From Leguminivora glycinivorella (Eukaryota > Arthropoda > Insecta > Lepidoptera > Tortricidae), in NCBI RefSeq assembly GCF_023078275.1, contig NC_062975.1, forward strand, positions 24,369,085-24,433,084: a DNA stretch of 64,000 bases, given 5' to 3'. The notes below the pieces were generated by a model, which worked only from the letters and a program-made list of their open reading frames with translations, was not told the origin of the DNA and ran no database searches. Each line of letters begins with the position of its first letter. Within the stretch, counting starts at the first letter, position 1. This document shows, piece after piece, positions 53,930-64,000 of this stretch. A program made the position numbers and the translations under genes.

Positions 53930-54125
53930 GCAGCAAACGAGCAGACGAGCCGCCTGATGGGAAGCAGTCATCGCAGACCATGGACATAAACAACATCAAG
54001 GGAACCACTTGCATTGCCGACCTTTAAGAACCCTAAATACCTGCTTCTTGAAGGACTCCATGTCATAGCGCAAGGAAAACACCTCAGGAGGTAGCTCATT
54101 CCACAACTTGCATGTTCTGGACAAA
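53930..54125 (-). pseudogene. Non-LTR retrotransposon 3' end, minus strand
   Basis: The minus strand from 54125 reads RTCKLWNELPPEVFSLRYDM-like coding (by homology to 4075-4210) into a 3' UTR containing CGGCTCGTCTGCTCGTTTGC. It is truncated 5' and interrupted from 54148 by the TTAA element. Confidence 0.65.
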
Positions 54126-54147
54126 AACAGTGATAGCATGTCGTTAA

Positions 54148-54657
54148 GACGATACAGGAGGGGTCAATTCTCCATACAAACGCTCTCGACTATTCCTTCC
54201 TGGTTTTTGAAGATAGAGCAATGATTTTTTCAACATAGATTATTATTATTTTTATCAGTGTGGGACCGTTTTGATTTTTTTGATATTTTTTTATTTTTAA
54301 AGACGCTAGAGCCAATGAAAAATTTCCAAAACGGCCTTTTTCATTATGGAGCAAAAAAGGTGTGATACTCAAGATTGGTAACAATTAGCCAAAAAAACTA
54401 AACGGTCCGACACAGATTATTTCATTGTTGTTCCGATTCTCAAATTTCGTTACGATTCATTGTTTTGAAGGAGGAAACAGTCGAAAGCGGAACCTCGATT
54501 TTAAAGATTTTTTCGCAATATCTTTTAACTGAGTTGTTCTTAATGGACAACTTTTTTTCGATAAATCTAGTTAATAACACTAGTATATTTAACTAAAATT
54601 CCCAAATTGAAAGGAGCCCCTCCTTTCCGTTTTAGCATTTTCACTCGTGTAGCGTCT
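54148..54657. mobile_element. TTAA-flanked non-autonomous element, copy 3
   Basis: TTAA at 54144-54147, then GACGATACAGGAGGGGTCA. Right end GTGTAGCGTC, with the flank decayed to TTCG. Same orientation as 10652. An RTE fragment has inserted at its right end with a duplication that covers the terminus. Confidence 0.8.
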
Positions 54658-54660
54658 TCG

Positions 54661-55035
54661 TCTACGTAAGGTGTTCAGGAAGATTCTGGGACCCGTGAAA
54701 AGAGACGATGGCAGTTGGAGAATCCGAAAAAATGCCGAAATTGAACATCTTATAGCCGAACCGAATATAATAGGTGAGACCAAGGCACATCGTCTCCGCT
54801 GGCTTGGCCATCTTATAAGGATGGGTGAGGATCGGGCAGTCAAGAGAGCCTATCTGGGTTGTCCAACTGGACGCCGTCCCGCTGGCCATCCTAAATATCG
54901 TTGGGCAGATAGAGTGGAAGCAGATCTCCGTGAACTCGGCGTTAACGAGGGCTGGCGAGAGGTCGCTCTGGACCGCGTAAAGTGGCGTGCTCTTGTGTTG
55001 GAGGCCAAGACTCACTTTGGGTCGTCGCGCCAACA

Positions 55036-55065
<30 letters not shown>
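54661..55065 (+). pseudogene. RTE/BovB-like 3' fragment with 12-bp target duplication
   Basis: About 124 codons are open: FRKILGPVKRDDGSWRIRKN, AHRLRWLGHLIRMGEDRAVK, GRRPAGHPKYRWADRVEADL and KWRALVLEAKTHFGSSRQQ. This is the C-terminus of an RTE/BovB-type reverse transcriptase protein. The RT core is absent through 5' truncation. A stop is followed by an (AAGT)n tail of about eight units. GTAGCGTCTTCG occurs at 54649-54660 and 55066-55077 as a perfect target duplication. Frame preservation and the perfect duplication indicate a recent insertion. Confidence 0.88.
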
Positions 55066-55068
<3 letters not shown>

Positions 55069-55077
55069 GCGTCTTCG

Positions 55078-55407
55078 CACTTTTTGCAATCTCCGACACC
55101 CTAAAACTGGAAAACCCCATTAAACCAATAAAACCATCGAAAACATGAGAACAAACACTCCCATAAGCGACGAGGCGAGATCTCATATTAGTTTATTACT
55201 ATCTCTACATCTCCATGTTTTATTACCATCAAAACAAGGAAGTTTCAACTCTAAAACTATATTGCTAAGGATATTGCTATCGCACAATTTTAACTAGTCA
55301 TACCATAGACGGAAAAAAATATAGACAGAAGGCAAGGAAGGGGAAGTTTAAGCAGAATCTAAATAACTAAGGAATTCTTGCCGGCGTCCATATTTTCCAG
55401 CTCATAT
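55078..55407. other. No recognised feature
   Basis: The minus-strand frame across 54662-55186 comes from the RTE fragment and its tail. I see no gene. Confidence 0.4.
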
Positions 55408-55512
55408 AAAACCAGCAACCTTCAAATCAAGGGTGAACAGGCTACTTTTGGGCGAGCTTCACCATAGGCCACGTCTTTTTCTCGGCTCGGCCATGAGTAA
55501 GCCCATTAAAAA
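55408..55512 (-). repeat. Retrotransposon-type repeat H, copy (also 13812, 61806)
   Basis: CAAATCAAGGGTGAACAGGC, ATAGGCCACGTCTTTTTCTC and GCCATGAGTAAGCCCATTA, matching 61828-61920 and the plus-strand block at 13812-13905. I recall it as a 3' part of lepidopteran non-LTR elements. Confidence 0.6.
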
Positions 55513-56587
55513 CAAAAACTTTTCACGACACCAACAATAGCAAAATTGCATTTTATACACAAGAGTGCAAAGTAATTTGATACAAATTTTAACTTGATGT
55601 CTGAGCTGACTGATAGATTTTACATGAATGATGATTTTGAATCATAAATATTGAATTAATTGATGGATTATAGTCAGTATAGTTTGATGTTTTATAGTCA
55701 GTACTTTGTTCGTGTTGGTGTGATTAAAAATTTTGTGTTTCACTCGGTGGCAAAGTTTTTTTAACCTTCATACCTTGAAACCCTCGCAACGCTCATGATT
55801 CTTTTTTGAATAGATTTCAATATTGAAATATTTTGTTTACTTGGGTATCAATATTGGAACTGCCCCCTTGTAAAACAAATAACTAGACATTTTTACATGC
55901 TCCCTGAATGATCTCACAAAGACCACTGTGTTAATTTTAGTGTACATATTTTTTTATATACTGGCAATAATTGTTTTATTGTTTGGTTCGCTTATCTATC
56001 GCATTAGGAAAACCTGTAAATATGTTATTTACCAATAAAAAAAAAACTATATGTCCTTCTGTACACTCTCATGAAGCATACAATGTATTACTGATAGAGA
56101 TCACATCATTTTTAACCAGTACCTACCGTGGTACTAATATTTCTATAGAGTAACTAAATATTTTTATGAAAATGATATGAATGTTTGCTGACCAGCTGGC
56201 TATCAGTATTATTATACTGTCGTAAAAGAAAAGTGCCATGCTGACGTCACATACCGGACGTCTAAGGGTTTCTACAATCTACGAGTCATCCCAACACTTG
56301 TACCATTTATTTTTCCTTAGCAACTAGGGAAATTCAACTCAATTGTTATTACAATAGGGAGTTTCAAACTGCACGGCTAATGTGGTGATTTTATCATGCA
56401 CGCTCGAAGAGCCTGTCGCGGCCAAGTGTTGTAAATTTTTTCCGGCGTACGATATCTGTAAACAAGATCGCTTACTTTTTAGGGTTCCGTAACTTTTTTA
56501 AATGGTAAAAAGTTTTATTTGTGTGGCAAAATATGTAGTATGTATGCATAGTTAGTTTCATGTAATTTTTTTTGTTCTGTTTTGCTG
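55513..56587. other. No supported gene; old repeat at 55555-55750
   Basis: 55588-55750 resembles 46440-46620, including AACTTGATGTCT, GATGATTTTGAATCATAAAT and a TCGGTGGCA phrase. The remainder is unassigned. Confidence 0.4.
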
Positions 56588-56830
56588 TAAACAGAAGCAC
56601 ACCTCGGACACTGGCGTTCAAATATATGAAAGAGGCGCGTTCTAGCACACAGTCTAAGCTCGTGTAGGTGAACGCGTACTATGCTTGTATGAGTGAAATA
56701 TGACAGGTCGACTGTTCGCGTTTTTGACAGGCGGTAACTTTAAGGTAACCGAGAGGGGGTGGGCGGCACTTTCAGCGGGGAGCGGGGGTGGCCATACTGT
56801 ACGATAGTACTCTTTATTATACTATGACAG
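56588..56830 (-). repeat. Dispersed repeat G, copy 2
   Basis: Reverse complement of 30245-30475: ACCTCGGACACTGGCGTTCA, TAGGTGAACGCGTACTATGC and GAGAGGGGGTGGGCGGCACT in order. Confidence 0.8.
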
Positions 56831-57059
56831 AAGCTTAGCTTTTTTAGGGTACGGTTTCAAAATTTGAATGCAAAGTGACTAGTCTAATACTTTATTTAAA
56901 TCGCTATAGTCCTTCGGATACATAACGAATTTGAAGATGCATAACAAACCTATATAATTAATGTGTTAATAATGAAAACCTTTACTACATGTAATAATAA
57001 TAAAAACCTATATAAAAAGTGGTCATTTTGTGTTCTAGACCGTTTGTGATGTAGACTAA
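56831..57059. other. No recognised feature
   Basis: Unassigned spacer. Confidence 0.35.
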
Positions 57060-57205
57060 TAGCGATAAGCTAAGTACGTAGACTTAGAGAAAATATCAGA
57101 GCTCATCCTGTTTATCACACAATTAAAACCCCTTACCAGGATTCGAACCCAGGACCGCAGCTTAGCAGGCGGGATGGGATCATTACGCACTAGGTCAGAC
57201 TTTTA
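57060..57205 (-). mobile_element. tRNA-derived SINE, minus strand, decayed
   Basis: Minus-strand head GTCCTGGGTTCGAATCCTGG with GTAAGGGGTTTTAATTGTGT and TATTTTCTCTAAG. It has more changes than the copies at 9196 and 43236, so it is older. Confidence 0.75.
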
Positions 57206-57499
57206 GGACGGGTTCATTAGGACAATTAATTTTTAATGAAAAAAATAATATACGGAACCCCAAAAATGTAATATTCTCATATTAGTCGGAGAGTTCGTGT
57301 TCATAAAGAAAAGTATGTCGTTGTTTTTTTATCCCCAGCTCCAGTTTGCTCCAGTAACAGTTTATTTTGCTCCACACGAGCGAATTTGATTAAAATTTAA
57401 TAACTTTTGATTTAATATCGCGAACAGACAAATTTGCGGTTTGTTGTGTAGATAAAATATGAATTATTGTACAATTTCAAAGGATGAACAATTAAAATA
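57206..57499. other. No recognised feature
   Basis: Unassigned. CCAGCTCCAGTTTGCTCCAG is a short imperfect repeat. Confidence 0.35.
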
Positions 57500-57616
57500 A
57501 GAACACTCCTGACTAACTCAGCTTTCAGACAAAAAAAAACTAAATCAAAATCGGTTCATCCGTTCGAGAGCTACGATGCCACAGACAGACACACACACAG
57601 ACAGACAGACAGATAA

Positions 57617-57695
<79 letters not shown>

Positions 57696-57756
57696 TACAC
57701 ACAGACAGACACGTCAAACTTATAACACCCCTTCGTTTTTGCGTCGGGGGTTAAAA
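57500..57756 (-). repeat. (CTGT)n-carrying dispersed repeat, copy 4
   Basis: Reverse orientation: CGTTCGAGAGCTACGATGCC, a long CAGA run at about 57583-57700, GACACGTCAAACTTATAACA, and GCGTCGGGGGTTAAAAA at the end. Confidence 0.85.
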
Positions 57757-58031
57757 AAGGTGAACAGCTAGAATAGACTACGCGACACGTGGCGAAATTA
57801 AAACTATTTTCGTCATACTATATTGAACTGCAAACACCAGTATAACAGCAATCTCTTGACAATGAGGAGGCACACTCAAAGGTTATGACAGATGGCGCCA
57901 CCCTATTAGTCCATACGTGAGAGCGAGAAGATGATATGTTTTTTCTCTCTCTCACATATGAATGATAGTGACATGCCTAGACACTTGCACAGGCGCCGCC
58001 TGGCGGGATAAAATGTCATTGTACCTCCTCA
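57757..58031. other. Possible inverted-end element, no gene
   Basis: ATGAGGAGGCACACTC near 57860 faces TCATTGTACCTCCTCAT near 58016, and GGCGCCACC faces GGCGCCGCC. The arms are short and imperfect, so the call is weak. Confidence 0.4.
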
Positions 58032-58195
58032 TCCATATTATAAATGGGAAAGTGTGTGTGTCTGTTTGTTTGTCCGTCTTTCTCGGCAAAACGTAGCCGC
58101 GAATCGACGTGATTTTTTAAATGGAGATAGTTGAAGGGATGGAGAGTGACATAGGCTACTTTTTGTCTCTTTCTAGCGGGAAAAAGCTAGTAGTC
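58032..58195 (+). repeat. SINE-like 170-bp repeat, copy
   Basis: CATATTATAAATGGGAAAGT, GGCAAAACGTAGCCGCGAAT, GATAGTTGAAGGGATGGAGA and CTTTCTAGCGGGAAAAAGCT. The right end has lost the GAGCGAAGCCGC phrase. The 63-codon frame is not a gene. Confidence 0.8.
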
Positions 58196-58548
58196 ATATA
58201 TTTCTGGTCAGGTTTTATGAAGTTACCATATTGGCAACTTGCATTGGTAAGTACCTATATTATGAAAATGTCAAAAGTGACATTTTTGGTTCAATCAAAA
58301 TCTCGGATTTGAATACATCTGACATTTCTTAAATTATGTAGATAATCAGTGTGTATTTTTAAATAAAATTAATCTATAGAATGCAGTTCTCAACTTATAT
58401 GGCCCCACAGAATATAAGAACACTTCGACGTATTCGACCCGTCGGGATCTTTTGTGGAATTATCCCCTACGATCCTAAGATCCTTCAGCTATTCAGGAGC
58501 TTCTCGACCTTTGGTTCCAGGTAACCTGCTCCAAAGTATAGGTGGACC
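58196..58548. other. No recognised feature
   Basis: Unassigned spacer between repeats. Confidence 0.35.
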
Positions 58549-58862
58549 ATTTTTTTCAAATTCCACCCCTTTTTTTTTGGATTTGGAATTTTTTATGTGT
58601 TTTCCACTCAGAATCGCGAGCTCTTTCAATCCTAATAGGAGAAAAAAAGTGTCCCAAGGTTTTTTTCCCATTCCGTTACCATTTTTTCATAAATTTTGTA
58701 TGGCGGTAACGGAATGGAAGGTTCTAAAAAATGTATGGAAATCATGGGACATTTTTTTCTCCTATCAGGATCGAAAGAGCTCTAGATTCTGAGTATGAAT
58801 CGCGTAAAAAATACCCATGTTACAAAAAAAGTGGGGTGGACAACTTTGAAAAAAAATGGCCC
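58549..58862. mobile_element. Long weakly palindromic element, copy 2 (inverted)
   Basis: Reverse orientation of 15083-15408. GGACCATTTTTTTCAAATTC at the left, GGGGTGGACAACTTTG and AAAATGGCCC at the right, and paired TTCCGTTACC/GGTAACGGAA inside. Better preserved in its arms than copy 1. Confidence 0.8.
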
Positions 58863-58925
58863 AGGTACTCATCTTAATTCTTCTTCTTTATGTGCCATCT
58901 CCGTCCAGGAGGTCAGCGACCATCC

Positions 58926-59098
58926 AAACTAATATTATAAATGGGAAACTGTGTGTGTCTGTTTGTTTGTCCGCCTTTCATGGCAAAACGGAGCGACGAA
59001 TTGTCGTGATTTTTTAAGTAAAGATAGTTGAAGGGATGGAGAGTGACATAGGCTACTTTTTTTTCTTTCTAACGCGAGCGAAGCCGCGGGCAAAAGCT
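58926..59098 (+). repeat. SINE-like 170-bp repeat, complete copy
   Basis: CTAATATTATAAATGGGAAA through GCGAGCGAAGCCGCGGGC and AAAAGCTAATA, uninterrupted. Reference copy for the broken one at 6465. Confidence 0.85.
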
Positions 59099-59619
59099 AA
59101 TATGTCCATATGTCTCTCTATTTTCAGTCATGCGGATTAGTTTGTCTATGCTCATCACTTTTATTTTAACCTTAATTCTACACAATTTTAAAGACAAAAG
59201 TAACAAAGCAATTCGTCTAACATTATTTCCTTATATCTGAAACACAACTTCCTTTCTTTTGTTGCACAGTTGGAGCGAAACTTCGAAAACAATATAATAA
59301 ATCACATAACAATGTATGTGGTAGTAAATTTAAACGAGCGTGAAATCTAGGTTCCTGCTAACTCGGCGATTCGGTGGTTTATACGATTGTTACATAATGA
59401 AAGGCATTAAAGTACGGTTTTATGATACGAACTGTACCTTGTCCATGGGTTTTGGACGTGAGAATACGTTATTTAATAGCAATGTCACCACAGAACTAGA
59501 TTTGGATAGAATAAACAAGTTCATCGATTCGCTCGGCCCCTGAGCGTGTCAGATTTTGTTCTGAAGTTGTTACTTGCCTGTGATTTTAAATATGTCTCAG
59601 GCCCTTGAGTGTTCATAAT
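59099..59619. other. No recognised gene
   Basis: The frame at 59340-59543 has no domain or start context worth calling. Confidence 0.4.
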
Positions 59620-60261
59620 TTTAGGGTTGTTCCAATTAAATATCACGTAACGGGGTATTTTTAATGTTTTTGTTGACTTCAACTTACAAAAACTTACCGA
59701 AAGCTGCAAGCTGCGTTTAAAGACGGACAAGTCAGTGGATTTTACTAAGTTCATTTGACACGCTAAGAGATACGCTTGCTTGGTGAATGTCACGGAAAAT
59801 GGCATTCATTGTATGGAGAAAACAGTTGAAATTTATTAGAAAAGAACAGTTTCGATAGGAATACAGAGAAAATAGATATAATGCCTGATTTAGAACGGCG
59901 TGCAAATTTGCATGCGATTTTACAGGGTGGCCCAAAATTACGTTGACAAAGAATAGGGAAATAAACCAAAATATCGAAGTTACCGAAAATATTTTTATAT
60001 TTCTACATTCACCGTGGATATTTCAACATTTCAACAGCATTCAAAGTTAAAGACATTTTTTCCAGATCCATAAGCACGATACGTTTCAGCCTACTTACAC
60101 AAATTCACCTAACTTAAATCGCCCCTTGCATATATTTATTTTGATCGGCATTGTCCGAGGTATGGTTGAGGACTGGCAGCCATCTAAGTGAAACTATACT
60201 TAAACTTCAGAGAATTATTAATTTGGTATCAAAACACAAAAGTCCCCATTGGGGACTATCG
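59620..60261. repeat. Inverted relative of 10590-11240 plus fragments
   Basis: 59660-59775 matches, in reverse, both flanks of the TTAA element at 10652: TGACTTCAACTTACAAAAAC and GGATTTTACTAAGTTCATTT. It therefore shows the empty site for that insertion. 59884-59925 is a fragment of the 29231-type MITE, and 60130-60165 a fragment of repeat G. Confidence 0.6.
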
Positions 60262-60890
60262 TTTTTAGGGTTCCGTAGCCAAAATGGCAAAAACGGAACC
60301 CTTATAGTTTCGTCATGTCCGTCTGTCCGTCTGTCCGTCTGTCCGTCTGTCCGTCTGTCACAGCCGATTTACTCGGAAACTATAAGTACTACAGTGATGA
60401 AATTTGATGGGAATATGTGTTGTATGAACCGCTACAAAATTATGACACTAAATAGTAAAAAAAAGAATTGGGGGTGGGGCCCCCCATACATGTAACTGAG
60501 GGATGAAAATTTTTTTTTCGATGTACATACCCGTGTGGGGTATCAATGGAAAGGTCTTTTAAAATGATATAAAGTTTTCTAAAAAACATTTTTCTTAAAG
60601 TGAACGGTTTTTGAGATATCAGCTCTCAAAGTCGTAAAAAGTATGTCCCCCCCCCCTCTATTTTTATAACTACGGGGTATAAAATTCTAAAAAAAATAGA
60701 GGTGATGCATGCTAATTAACTCTTTCAACGATTTTTGGTTTGATCAAAGTATCTCTTATAGTTTTTGAGATAGGTTGATTTAACTGTAATTTTGGCAGGT
60801 GTATAAATTGACATAATAAGTTTATTATATTTGCTGCTACGGAACCCTTTGTGCGCGAGCCCGACTCGCACTTGGCCGGTTTTTTTTGCT
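60262..60890 (+). repeat. (GTCC)n-type repeat, CGAGCCCGACTCGC subfamily
   Basis: TTTTTAGGGTTCCGTAGCC start, a GTCCGTCT run at about 60318-60358, AACTGAGGGATGAAAATT in the body, and GCGCGAGCCCGACTCGCAC then TTGGCCGGTTTTTTTT at the end. Same architecture as 5481 with a different body. Confidence 0.8.
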
Positions 60891-61805
60891 TACCAGTTGG
60901 CGCCACTGTTGAGTAGGTTCCAGAGATATAGCTGTCAAAGTTAAAGGCGACTTATAAGATCGACGCCGAAACAAAGTTTTGAATCTCATTAATTAATTAT
61001 AAATAATATCTACATTATTAATTGTAAATAACTTAGCATCATATTTTTACGCCTTTTTTTCTTGGTTCCGCTTTCAAACCGTTCCGCGTTCACATTCATC
61101 GCCAAATAATCCATACTTGTGATAATTTCACGAAGGTGATCGCTTTTCCACAGGAAAATTAAAGAAATTATAATTTATTTCACGAAGCCCGCCAAAACCT
61201 GTAGTAGTACATAGTAGTTTTTTGGACCTCACGCGACAACCACAGCGCCTCTAGTGGCAAATTCATACGCGATAGCTCCCATTGTATGGGTACTTTTTAT
61301 CTTCCTAGTTAGTAGAATTGCCAAGTTAAAACTTCCATGAAATTGATAATAAAATCTCCTCGGAGACTCGCAAAATAGCGATTCGTTTTACATTCTACAC
61401 AAAACAGAGGAATTTCACCATGTTTACTCGATGCTTATTGGAATACTGGCGGTAAAGCTGTATTCTGAAAAAGAAATAATTCTTTTAGTTGTTTGAACTG
61501 TATAAATCATGTTTATGTTAAATATTTTTATGTAGTACAACAATAAATTGCTCTGATAATTAGGTTAGATTAAGATCATAATATATATGTAATGAACTAT
61601 TCATAAGAGCTTGTAACTAGGCCTACATGAATAAAGATATTTTGAATTGAATTGAGTATTTCCATTTTCCAGTTATTAGTAGTTACTTTAAAGAAATATG
61701 GAAGTTTGCACGGTTCTGAACTACTTATTTACATGAACAAAACATGTAGAAACTAAGATATAGCTTATATCTAAAATAGGCCTTTGATACGTCTATATTT
61801 CCTAC
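60891..61805. other. No recognised gene
   Basis: About 900 bp of AT-rich sequence. CACAGCGCCTCTAGTGGCAA near 61242 is a commonly seen short phrase. No domain or partner. Confidence 0.4.
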
Positions 61806-62165
61806 CTCATATGACTCAGCGACCTTTAAATCAAGGGTGAACCGGCACCTTCTGGGCACACCTCGCCCGTAGGCCACGTCTTCGCCTCGGCTAGTCTGTG
61901 GCCATGAGTAAGCCCATTGCCGATATTTCTTCGTGTATCACAATTCTTCACGTTGTGCAGGGAAGTCGCCAGCTGTTGGCGAGGTTGCGGACGAGTACTT
62001 CGGAGTGTCCGGGACCTCGCCGTATAGCAAGGCGACGGCGACAGAGGGGTTTTAGTGGGTAAACCAGGTCTCATCAGCCTGGGGAGTCCTACATAACCAT
62101 CCCAGGCCCGTCCCCGCGCCTGAGTGGTATGCGTATTTCCCCTCTTAGATAACCTAACCACAAAA
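61806..62165 (-). pseudogene. Retrotransposon-type repeat H joined to a GC-rich 3' fragment
   Basis: 61806-61922 is repeat H (GGTGAACCGGCACCTTCTGG, then GGCCACGTCTTCGCCTCGG). 61945-62160 (ACGTTGTGCAGGGAAGTCGC, CGAGGTTGCGGACGAGTAC, AGGCCCGTCCCCGCGCCTGA) resembles untranslated parts of lepidopteran non-LTR elements. A 129-codon minus frame runs through both plus the next repeat and has no domain. Confidence 0.5.
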
Positions 62166-62189
62166 TTAAAATTTTGAAAAAACCCCAGG

Positions 62190-62415
62190 CCGCGACATAG
62201 TACACCGATTTTCATGAAACATGGCTAAGAACACTCCCGACTAACTCAGCTTTCAGATAAAAAAAACTAAATCTAAATCGGTTCATCCGTTCGGAAGCTT
62301 CGATGCCACAGACACACACACAGGCTGACAGACAGACAGGCAGACAAACAGGCAGACAGACAGACAGACAGACACGTCAAACTTATAACACCCCGTCGTT
62401 TTAACGTCGGAGGTT
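62190..62415 (-). repeat. (CTGT)n-carrying dispersed repeat, copy 5
   Basis: ACCGATTTTCATGAAACATG at the left, a CAGA/CACA run at about 62310-62372, and ACGTCAAACTTATAACACCC at the right, ending GTCGGAGGTTAAAA. It directly abuts a (GTCC)n repeat. Confidence 0.85.
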
Positions 62416-62419
62416 AAAA

Positions 62420-62995
62420 AAAACCGGCCAAGAGCGTGTCGGGCCACGCTCAGTGTAGGGTTCCGTAGTTTTTCGTATTTTTCTCAAAAACTACTGAACC
62501 TATCAAGTTCAAAACAATTTTCCTAGAAAGTCTTTATAAAGTTCTACTTTTGTGATTTTTTTCATATTTTTTAAACATATGGTTCAAAAGTTAGAGGGGG
62601 GGGACGCACTTTTTTTTCCTTTAGGAGCGATTATTTCCGAAAATATTAATATTATCAAAAAACGATCTTAGTAAACCCTTATTCATTTTTAAATACCTAT
62701 CCAACAATATATCACACGTTGGGGTTGGAATGAAAAAAAATATCAGCCCCCACTTTACATGTAGGGGGGGTACCCTAATAAAACATTTTTTTCCATTTTT
62801 TATTTTTGCACTTTGTTGGCGTGATTGATATACATATTGGTACCAAATTTCAGCTTTCTAGTGCTTACGGTTACTGAGATTATCCGCGGACGGACGGACG
62901 GACGGACGGACGGACGGACGGACGGACGGACGGACGGACAGACAGACATGGCGAAACTATAAGGGTTCCTAGTTGACTACGGAACCCTAAAAAGG
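62420..62995 (-). repeat. (GTCC)n-carrying dispersed repeat, copy 4
   Basis: AACCGGCCAAGAGCGTGTCG at the left, (GGAC)n at about 62887-62938, and CTAGTTGACTACGGAACCCT at the right. By eye it is almost identical to 12134-12718. Confidence 0.85.
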
Positions 62996-64000
62996 AAGTC
63001 GCCAGCTCTTTGGTTACCAGTTAGGTACGTCATATTATTTTTAAGTTGCTGTAAAAAGATATTTTATTATCACTGTGATAAAATCCAATTTTATTTCCCA
63101 GTTGAACAACTCATAAAACCACCGCGTGATAATATGTTCCATGACGTTTGGTTTCTTTGTATTTGCACCAAAGTCATATACATATATATGTCGCAGCATG
63201 ACGGCTGCGGATGTTGGAATGTCAAGATATAGTCTATGGAAATAGTCTATGCTTGAGTGTGTTTGACTGCGATACTGTGTCTGTTATTTATATGACCCGA
63301 ACAGCTTAAATGGATTAGTTCCTGGCTGGTTAAGATGACATTAAGGAAAGCCGTGGTGAGTTGGCATCCTAAGAGGAACCGTCAGTTAGATTTGAATTGG
63401 AAAGTATCGCAGTCAACTGCACTGCATTCTTTAAAATATTTTGGTATATTTCTTTAATGAGGCTCTAATCTGAGCCTCCAACATCAGAAGTGGTCGTTAA
63501 AAGGCGGAGGCAAAGCACCACGATCTGCCAGACCTCTACCTTGGACCTGTTCCCACAGAATCATTTAAAAATAAGTTGTTTCACGCACGGACCATTGTGC
63601 ATATTTTGGTAATGGTAAGGCTACATCTAGATGTACGGATCAGCTATTTTATGAACATACATCCGGTGAGTTCTAGCATGCTTGCATGTTTTATATAAAG
63701 AATATTAATTGACTGAGTTCCATTTTCCATCTTCTTGGTGGTTACCACGGTGGTGAAGGATACCAGAGGCTTCCTAAAATGTGCATGTGATGACAAGCAG
63801 GTACATACGAAATTCGGCTGTTTATTGTCCCTAAGGTGAAACTCTTACGATAGGGATTTTATTTTCCATGAATTCCGATAATTTAGTACATTATAGACCT
63901 ATTATAGTTAAAAAGGTTACGAACCTTTTCCTTCATGTACATCATGACAAATCATGATTACAAACATAGTTGCCTGGCAACTGTTATGTTGGTAAACAAC
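62996..64000. other. No recognised gene to the window end
   Basis: About 1 kb without a supported gene. TTTGACTGCGATACTG near 63270 faces AGTATCGCAGTCAA near 63404, an inverted pair of 14 bp separated by 120 bp. Nothing else stands out. Confidence 0.4.

Noticed and set aside
54662..55186. 174-codon minus-strand frame
   Set aside because: It is the antisense of the RTE fragment plus the (AAGT)n tail.

Overview
The window looks like gene-poor nuclear DNA of a moth or butterfly (Lepidoptera). The basis is AT-rich sequence with no long host ORF or recognisable exon series, packed with repeat types I know from lepidopteran genomes: tRNA-headed SINEs ending in a shared CAGTCAATCTGTGTAA-like tail, (GTCC)n- and (CTGT)n-carrying dispersed repeats, the roughly 170-bp repeat ending GCGGGCAAAAGCTA, RTE/BovB-like and CR1/Jockey-like retrotransposon 3' ends, and many short hairpin MITEs. 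I see no cellular protein gene, rRNA or convincingly functional tRNA. The species cannot be told from the sequence.

Layout. 1-4 kb: weak repeats and a hairpin MITE. 4-16 kb: a dense mosaic of MITEs with readable target duplications (TTA, TAA, TTAA), nested in one another and in older repeats. 16-31 kb: mostly unassigned AT-rich DNA with scattered SINEs, hairpin elements and decayed reverse transcriptase. 31.8-35.9 kb: a nearly intact APE-type non-LTR retrotransposon on the minus strand has split a SINE; its ORF2 carries endonuclease and reverse transcriptase domains and one visible frameshift. 35.9-36.1 kb: an RTE 3' end. 36.4-43.0 kb: the most striking structure, a DNA transposon interrupted by a second, oppositely oriented copy of itself. 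43-64 kb: more SINEs, MITEs, RTE 3' ends, a (CCCTAT)n/(CCCTGT)n tract and tandem-unit repeats.

The 36.4-43.0 kb region reads X-Y-X'-Y', where primes mark inverted copies. It resolves into element E1 (36433-38611 plus 42011-42971), interrupted by a complete inverted element E2 (38612-42006, 3395 bp). E2 has about 34-bp terminal inverted repeats and an AACA duplication at both flanks. The empty target site can be read inside E2 itself. Both copies carry a broken IS630/Tc1-type transposase remnant and many degenerate copies of a roughly 20-bp motif (ACTAGKCTAAAAANRCGTAT) in both orientations, apparently including the termini. This is my best candidate for an undescribed system: a non-autonomous element family with a motif-rich body that inserts into itself.

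No genes act together here in a cellular pathway. The content is mobile DNA in layers whose order of insertion can be read. Family names rest on motifs, target duplications and recall of lepidopteran repeats, not on a database search.
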